In this document: in pieces, positions 26,701 through 35,700 of the stretch
How the letters are laid out: every line of letters starts with the position of its first letter
Position numbering within the stretch: the stretch's first letter is position 1
Assembly (NCBI GenBank): GCA_037576195.1
Contig: CM075103.1
Coordinates: forward strand, 2,170,001 to 2,234,000
Reading direction: 5' to 3'
Origin: Phytoseiulus persimilis
Taxonomy: Eukaryota; Arthropoda; Arachnida; Mesostigmata; Phytoseiidae
Length of the DNA: 64,000 nucleotides
Notes under the pieces: generated by a model
What the model saw: the letters and a program-made list of their open reading frames with translations, nothing else
Databases searched by the model: none
What the model was told of the DNA's origin: nothing
Made by a program: the position numbers and the translations under genes

Positions 26701-29700
26701 GTTCCGCGATGCGGTATCACGGCTCTCGGATGGAGAGGGACAATCTGAGAAGGGAGTGCAGCCTCCGTTGACGAGACGCAGTGATGAAAACGCCGACGGA
26801 ATGGAACCCTTCGATATTCATGCTCGAAACGACAATTCGCTGGATTTCCTCGAATCCACATCCCGTATGACCGAAGTGGGCCAAGCTCGAATGTTATCGG
26901 GAGTTCTCCGGTCTTCTTCGATGGTTCCCATTTTGCTCGGCCCGTTCCCCCGGTTCATCGTCAGGATGATCTCCCATCTTCGAAGGGTTTCGGGACAGGT
27001 CGACGGTATGACGTAGGCTCAGGTTTCTCCCGTTTCCTTCTCCTGTGAGAGGAGTGCTTCCCGCCATCCTGGCTCCTAACACAGCAACATCGAGAACCAA
27101 CCAAAGCATCGTGAAGTTCTTTGGAAGAGTCCGACGCGGGACTCGTCAATTTTAGCTTTTGTTTTCCTGATACGGATCTGTCTCACCAGCAGCTCTTCTT
27201 AGCACTACTTGCATTGAACACCGACCGCATTCCTGTGTTCAACCATTCAATCGATCTACCTAAAACGACTGGCTGAAGAGCTCAGAAGACTCAGCGATAT
27301 CGTCGCCCACGGTAGACCATGCACGATAATCTGAACACCGGCGTTCTTCTTCTCTCGTTTCAGGCCGGCATACACGAGCAGCTTGTTCAATTGTTGGGAG
27401 ATACTCCTTCAAGAAGTTGAAGTTGACTCTCAGGTTCATGGGGATATCGCCCGCTCCCTGAGCCAGAACGTAGGAGTTATGCTGCTTGAGAAAACTTTCT
27501 TCCGCAAAATACAATCGCGGAAGATATTTTTGCATCGCGAATCTTTCGAGACCATTTTGACCAAAGCCGAAGAACTTCTCTCCAAGGTAAGGAGGACATC
27601 CGTCCCTGTCTCCTATCCCGGAAGAAAAGAGCTATGCTGTTCCTGCTGCTCCCTATACTACATAATAATTCCATGCATCAACCAGTGAGCTCGTAGACTA
27701 CATAGACGTCGACCCCAGAGCGTATACCGCTTGGTCGGACGGGCGAACCTGCATGCATTCATGCAGCACCGCTGCAATCCAGTTGACGATCTGTGCTCTG
27801 TTCTCGATTCTAGTGCCACGATGACTACAGTGTTGCATACGCTGCCTTTGCGCAAAGTCGAAGCCCCCAGAAACTGGCAGAATACTACGATGCACACAAC
27901 ATGTATGTGCAGCAGTTACACGCTACCAATGGAATGATTGACCAATACTACACCGTTACCCTACCGAAACTTCTCGAGGAATTGGAAGACGTAAGTGAAG
28001 CTGCGCTCGCTCACCCACGCTCTGAGTGTTCGTGCAACAGAATGAAACGAGCCTCTCCAACGAATGTCCTCCTCCCCCAATAGGTGTACTGCGATCTCAG
28101 CAATACGATAGCGAACTCAATTCTATCCGCTACGGAGCTGTTGTCTTGCAAAGCGCAAGAACAAGCGGATCACTACAGCGTGGTCGGCTGCGCGTGCCGT
28201 AACGTAAACAGTCGCGCAGACCTCGCAAACTTCGTACGCACACTGAGTGTGGATCGCGGCAGCTCTCGGCAACACATCCGACATCAATTCCAAATACCAA
28301 AGGATTTCCATGAGACCGACCCGTCGCAGCCCCTTGTGAGTATTGAATTCTTCCAGCTCTAGTCGTTGCGCAATCCTGTTTCATTTCTATACGATCTGAG
28401 CGATCTCTTTCTTTCGATGTGAAGCATCCAACTCATGAACGATCGACGCAGAACCGAATGCTTCGTTCGTTCATGAATCCGCTGAGAGTAAGAATCGAGT
28501 AGAAACGGGAATGAGGACCTCGACCCGCGGCTCCAGACCTACCACATAGGATTCAGTGCTTGACAGGAGCCTTCCGAATGAGTCGGTGGAGTCATCCCTC
28601 CTTGTGACCGACGGGTGAACTTTCGCTTCGAAAAGGATGAAGGCGGCGTGCTCATCGTTGGTCGGACGCTCCGCGGACAACCAAGCTGAGCCACTGCTCG
28701 AATTTCATGAGGACACAATATGTTCGACGTTGGCAGTTTCAGGACGGTCAGCATGGAATAACGTTTGGTCCCATCAGTTGAGCGGGACCCGGGATTGAGA
28801 TTAGTCACTTCGGTGACAAACCTCGACCTGTGCTGTGACAGTAATGCTCGCACTCTGGGGATCGCCGTCGAGCGTTCCAACAGCTCGAAACTCTGTTGTT
28901 CGGAACTGCGAGTATTCACTGGAGACGCAGCGATTCAAAAGTTTCTCCCTGAAACGTTCCAAAAAATCCACCTGAGCTGACATTGTGACAAGTGGTTCAA
29001 CATTTTCGAAGCTGACAGTAGCTTTCGGCGTCTTTGAGTGCATCTCGAGAGCTCACCCGGGCTTCACTGTTTCATGCCGCTCCGTGTCCAGTTGGCACAT
29101 CCGGTGAGCGAGTTGCCTTCTGCCAGCAGCGGCTCGCAATGGTCCCCATCACTCAGGTGTCCGCAGCTCGACAGTGCGACTCGCTGCCGTTCCAATCGCC
29201 CCGACTTACTGCAGTGATCTCACAGAGGTTGATTTGGTGGGAATCCCGAGATCTGAGTTCATCAAATGCCTAATGAGGAGAATTCTCAACCGTCCACGAC
29301 GAAAAAGCACTTCTCGCCTTCGGGCGAAAAACATTTCCGGAAAAGCTTGAGATCAGCAGCTGAGTCACTCTCTCTGAAAACACTGCATGAACTTTGCCTT
29401 TGCATTTGATGCCTGGAAAATCACGAGAAGTTTGACATGTGCCCGCAGTCGCTCAGGTCCTGGTTATAGCGTATCGATTCAGAAATTGAAGACCAGAAGA
29501 TCGGTCGATTGGCGAGTCTTCTGAATTCAGCTTAAAAGCCATTCATCAAGCTTGCTGAGTCGTTTTTCGAGCTTTCCTATTCCTTCTCGACTCTCCTCCC
29601 CCCGCGTCTCCGCTCTCCCAGACTCTTTTCAAAGTCGATGGGAGAATCGAGTGGACTGCAGGCCACACGGCTCCTCTCATACGGCGCGCGAGTGATGTCG

Positions 29701-32700
29701 GAACTATTGGTGGTCGCTCCTCATACGAGTTCGCGTTTGACTTCGCATCGCCCCAACGTGACAATAAAAGCCGTACCGGCTCCCTCGCGCTTCCGACTCG
29801 GGGGCAACGGATACACGAAATTGATTCTCTGTTCCATTTCCTTTTGAGGTGTCAGTTCGGTTTAATTTCCGGAAACTTGGAACTGGTTCCGACGCGGCTC
29901 AGTTCGACGTCGGCTATAGAGCGAGTGAGGAATACAAGCGCGTGGTCCCACATCCGCTGGATGGAAGTCAAGTTCCCTGAACCTTCCAAGCCTCTGCTGG
30001 ACGCCTCGGACTCATCACGTTGGTCGTTCGGCAGAGCACACAGAGCGGCACGTCGATAAGTCGAGCGAGACAGAATTTTCTGCTGAGCGTTAAAAACTTA
30101 AGACCAACCACCGAAGCGGAATCACACTCCCAACAGGAAGCATCCGACGCCTGCGTCTCTGTCCACCTGCGGGAACAGTTCCTGGCCCACCAGGAGAATC
30201 GGAAGCTCGATATATTGAGCACATGCGGAGGAGAAAGTTGGAACGATCAGCAAACTGGAATCAGAAAAGCCCACAATTGGCTCTACACTGTTTCCTGAGC
30301 CACTCAAAGATAATTGTCTCGAGTTCGACAGCACATCTACCGATTCGAAAGACAGACGGTTCGAGATTCGAAGGCTCGTTCCCCGTCTCCACTCTCGGAA
30401 ATCCGTCGGGGAATTCGTCTCTCACATATTTTCTCCCGAGTTGTGTTCCCTGATCGGAGACTGCAATAATGTCCGCCGAGTTACGAGAGGCTCTGCCGTA
30501 GCGCGCAAAGCTGCCGATGCCGAATCATCACGGCAGAGATTTTCCAGACAGACCCATTATTCGTCTCTGACCATGTTTTCGTTCCTTATCCAGGACTCGT
30601 ACCAGACTCTGGGCGACCAAGTGATCGTGGACCGTCTAGCTCAGTTGCAGTTGCCAACGCGTGCGGAGGCACTGCGCAACGACCTTCAGACACTCGATGT
30701 GCAAGTTCGACAGCTGCAAGAAGCTTTAGACTCGCTGGCCCGACTCCAGCAGAGGTTGGTTCTAGTCGAGCTTCCCAGATGCCGCAGGTCCATGCCAGCC
30801 GGTGGAGCCACGCGGTTCCGTGTTGTTTCCTCCGTATCTCACGGCGCTACATCTCTTTCAGGAGTATCGAATCTAACCTTTTCAACAAGGCCAACGAACT
30901 CCAGGAGGACATGTGTTTGAAAAGATTCGATCTTCAAGTAGCTCAGATTCATCAAGCTGCAGTCAGAGCCCAGCTAGAGCTTTTCCGAGGTAAGCTGGAC
31001 GGATTTCCCGATCACAGCGGCACCGCTCCGAGTCAACCCCAGCAACAGGCCCAGGATGCCACCGTGAGTTTCCTTCTTTTGAAATTTGACCGCAGCGGAG
31101 TTCTTGTGATTGTGCGGCACTCGAGAGATCTCCACCGAGCTAGTTCGAAGTGGGTTCTGGAGTGGCCTCTCCAAAAGTCGCCCGAGCCTGATGAACTACT
31201 CCTGCGGACGTCGAACGTTATTCAAGGTCGCTTAGCGAGATAGGTACAGGGAGGAGTTACATTTCTCGTGAAACCCATTAAAAAGTACGGAAACAGGATT
31301 GGGACTGGCTTTCGCGTAGATTGAATCGCCAAATTCAATGGACAGTGCGGGAGTGAACCCCGACAGAACTTCACATCGCTTAGAGAGCTCTCCCCGAGCG
31401 CCCACAAATTGGGCCCGTGCTGGTCGTGAACGTTTCCGAGCGTGGGAGCACGAAATGAAGATGCTTTCACCGACGTGCGCTTGCTTTTTGTTGTTGTTGT
31501 TGTAGCTGTTTCAGTAGGAGATCGATTCGATCGAGATTTACGAATACCCAGTATATCCACCATCGAGCATGAGAAACATCGAGGTTCTGCGTACGGCAGT
31601 AGAGGCTGTGCTCCACCGCCTGTCCAAGTTATAGCTTACGGTAAACAAGGCTTGAAATATCTCGCTGCCAGCACACCGATGCATGTTACGACAGTCTTCG
31701 AGTCGGCTCGCACCGAATTCCTTCTTATCCCCTTGGATTGATGAGCCTGCTCGTGTGCTGGCAGGCTGGCTGGATGGTGGATATGCGTTTTAATGAGCAT
31801 TCAATCACACAAACACATCCGAGGCCGTGTAGGGCTCGCTTCGCTCGTCAGAGACATCGTTGGTTAGGCTTGCTAGCGAGTGAGCAGCATCACTGTGATA
31901 CATCTTTTTAGGTATTTTCCATTAGGCAGAAACTCCAGCGCGGCGGCAGGCAAGCACAAGGGCTCAGCTGGTCCTCGAGAGACGAGGGAATGCGCGTGAA
32001 TCAGTATCGAGTCAACAGGCACTCACATCGTCCTGGCGTGACACAAGTCTCTGTTGGAAGGCGTGTAAACGAACACAGTGCTGGAGAGGCTGTGCGCCAC
32101 AGGTTGTTGGAGGAGCCAGCCGTCGAACGCGGTCCGGTGCGGTCGACCGTAGGCCGAAAGTGGAGGCCTCTGTGTTTCCAAGGTTGACTCGTTCGGACAA
32201 ACTAGTCGTTTCGTCCGCGACGGCTCCATTCCGGGAGAGATTTGATGCATTTATTCCTACCGGTATCAGTCAGACGGGACGGCGTTTCAGGTAGAAGTTC
32301 CGACTGTATCCGCCTTTCTCAATGTTGCAGAGTCTTCGTGACGGCCGTGCTACAGGAAAGCCCTCCGGAGGGACGTACGGCACTCAAATGGCAGCCCTTC
32401 AGGCAGCTGCCGCAGCGTTCCAGCAAAACGCGAGCGGAGGAACCATCAAGAACAAATGGCTCAAAGCTTTCAGAAGCCTCAAAACAGGTGGAAACAGTGG
32501 GGCCTCTGATAAGTAAGTCGATGCATCGGTCTTGTAAGCTCCCTCCTCCCGTCTTTCGGATCTATCGTCGATTAACGAGCTCAGCTTCTGGAAATAACGA
32601 ACAATGAATCAGTGCTCACGAGCTTATTTGCTAGGAATTCAATGCGGTCCGCAAGTTGAGCGATTCCGCTCACATTCCTCGAATCTAGGCTTTCTAATGT

Positions 32701-35700
32701 GGGATCCGAGCATGGCTTTTGCACTGATTCCGGATGCTCCACCAAACGCTCGCCGAGGATTTCCGATTCGGGGAGACGTTTCCCAATTTAGTCTGGAACA
32801 TATTAGATCACACGAGGCATGTCAGAAGTCGTGCACCGATTGTTTCCGCGGAAATATAAGACGGCACCGACGATGGAACGTTTGGCTATCTCGCAAGGTC
32901 GTAGTTCCCTCCTCGGAACGGCCTCCGAAGGAACTGCGGAGAGGATATTGGAGGGACATCCGCATCTGACTCCGAATCCGATCCAATATCAGCAGAGGCT
33001 ACCTCCGACCGGAACTCTGAATCCGGGCGAGCTGGCGCACGGTACCCACAGCGCCCTCGAGCCCTCCCATTGTGATTAGAGCCGAGACGGATTCGGTGTC
33101 AACGGCCTCGGGGAAGAAGGAAAAATGAAATTTATTAACGCCCCGCATTTTTCGCTCCAGGCTTGAGGGCGGAATCGACAAGAAGGCGAAGTTGGCATCC
33201 TGGGACAGTGGACAGCATATCTTCCAGGAGTACACGTACAAGAAGGTGGCTGCATGCGACGTCTGCAGGGAGATCCTTCGGGGTCATGTAAGACAAGGCC
33301 TCAAGTGCAAGCTGTGCAAAATGAACGTTCACGCAGAGTGCCAGGAAAAGGTACCTCGCTGTCAACCGAAACCAAGGCTGCTCAGGCGTCAAAGAAGCAC
33401 GTCAGAGATCGAGAGCAGGATCGTAGTTCCCATCGAAAATGAAGACGAAAGTATGCAGGATTCTACTTGCAGAGAATTCCTCATGCTCATTTTGAATTTC
33501 CCATCATACTCTGCTCCAATCATAAAATTTCTCCTTTTCTCCCCCGCGAATTCCAAGGGCTACTGGCGATGAATAATGGTGATTGTGGATTGGGAGCGGG
33601 AATTTCGGGTGATCGCATGATGACGTACGGCGCAGGAGGAACTGGCGGGGGGCTCACCGTTGATCCCATCTACCAACTGCTCAAACAGGCGGCAGAGGTC
33701 GGCGGCGGCGGTGGCGGCAGCGGGAGCGGAAGCAGCAGCAGCAGCAGACTCAAGGAAAGCGGTTTGAGCTCCTCTGCAATTTCCTCGCAGCGAGGCGACA
33801 ACAATCTCCAGTCCAGGCGACCTCGATCAAACGCCTCCTCGACGTCGTCATCATCACACATGCTCACTGTATCCTCACACGCTCCTCACCACTCTTCTTC
33901 ATCAGGTGAGCCTGGATAGGAGGTTTTCGTACAGCAATAATTCGTGGGCTCCGAGGATGTTCCAACCTTGCGAAGGCAATGGACCTGGAACGAGATTTAG
34001 AGCGAGGAGCTCGCTATCAGTGTCACCTAGACTCTTGGAAAGTTAGTGTCGGCTACCTTGACGTTGGTAAACCGAGGAAATCTCTTGTTGAGCTGATATC
34101 TTGGCTGGCATTTTCAACTGACATTTAATCTACATACGGTACTTGAACCAATGTACCATATGTATCGGTTCGTAGAGCTTTCGATGTTGCCTAATCAAAA
34201 CTAAACTTTGTCGGAACGACGAATCTCACATGGAACGATGATTCTTCGGGATACATGTGTCACGGAATCGGTATCTATCGGCCTTCTCATCTTCGCGTGA
34301 AGTATCTTCTCCTCTACGACTCTTCACGGCCCCGATGCGGCGCTGGCGCCTCCTACTCCATCCAGCCGTTTTAAACATTCCTGCTTCATTTTTTTTTACC
34401 CGAGGCACCGGGAGATTCCTCAACACTGCTCTGATTTTTGTGGATGCCGACTCGTGACCAGGCAGAGGCCTCATACTCTCACCATCATACAGGATGTGCA
34501 TAGACACTCCTCACTGCGAGCCCTTTGACTCGAACATCCGTTCTGCGACAATACCGTCCCGACGGAAAATATACGAGAACTTCCTTCTCAAACTGCATCC
34601 GAGCTCTGGACGTTAACACCAGGGAAATCTATGTTTAGGCTAGCTGACGAGTCTAGAAGGCGTTCCGGTTGTTCAGTATAGACAGGTATTGAGACCAAGT
34701 GTACAAGATATCTGATTAGCAGGTATTCCATGATTAGACGGCAAACTGATTAATCGCGTCACGCCGCCTTGGTAGAAGTCCGAATGTGATGCTGTATCTC
34801 TGCGAGCCACTCATGACGAGAGATCAGTGTGTCCGCTATAGAACGATGTCACACTGTCACGAAGTCCTGTGTGAGAATAAGTTCGACATCCGTGAACACC
34901 GATAGGAACGCTGTTTTCACGCATATATTCATTCTGTTCTTTGTTCATTGTGTGGCTACCAAAGTCGCTGGGAGTCACTGGCAAGTCAGCCGCAGCGCAT
35001 AGTGCACCTTCATCGGAACATAGAGCCATGAAACCCGGTTTTCCCATCGCTAGAAAGTTCGCACGTTCATGCCTTCGCAAAATCTAACTTGTCCCCCTTT
35101 GTTCCTCACCGTTTTCCTTCTGTTCATCAAGACTTCGGACAAGCCCTGAATGTTTCCCTAATCCCACGCTCCGTTTCCCGGAGCAAGTCTTTATCATCAG
35201 CGCAAGATGTCAGCGACCCTTGGAGTTTTCCTCGGCTGCCGAGCTCGAATGAAGAAATCTTCGCCGAATTTTGAGATTGGTCCACGTTTCCGGGTTGGGA
35301 TTTTTGCAGGATTTTGGCCGCAAGCTCTGCTAGGAACAGGTTGGGAGGTTTTGAGGTCTCTCCAATCAGATGCAGCGCCCGCACCCACGATTGGAACGCG
35401 AAGTTGAAGCCTTATAACAACAAAAACTGTTTTTTCATGCTCCTCCCTGTCGCGAAATAGCCCTTGCAGATCGAAGGCGCCAGATTGTCTCAGGTATTTT
35501 TGAGATTTTCGATTTTGCGACAATCTACTTTGAGCGGAATTTTTTGCCTCTTAATTTTTTTTTCCAATCTGATTTTGAGTACATGGATGCCATAAAGGTC
35601 CTCACTAAACTCCTTCTCGATTCCCGAACCTCCGCAAACTCACAAGCAAGCCATTCTTCTCCTTGAAAACTGCACTCCAAGCAATGTATTCAGCTCAGTT

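Larger units (their letters stand above)
21678..27363. other. Stac: Stac intron 2 (5.7 kb)
   Basis: No coding exon recognised. A CT dinucleotide run (23302-23320) sits in a CT- and GC-rich patch at 23.2-23.8 kb that could be an alternative promoter or a 5' exon of a shorter transcript. CATC tetramers occur at 24563-24579. Confidence 0.6.

Noticed and set aside
30990..31063. Early donor (GTAAGC) inside exon 7
   Set aside because: It would leave phase 1, incompatible with phase 0 entry of exon 8. The following codons still read as sensible Gln-rich protein up to a good GTGAGT.
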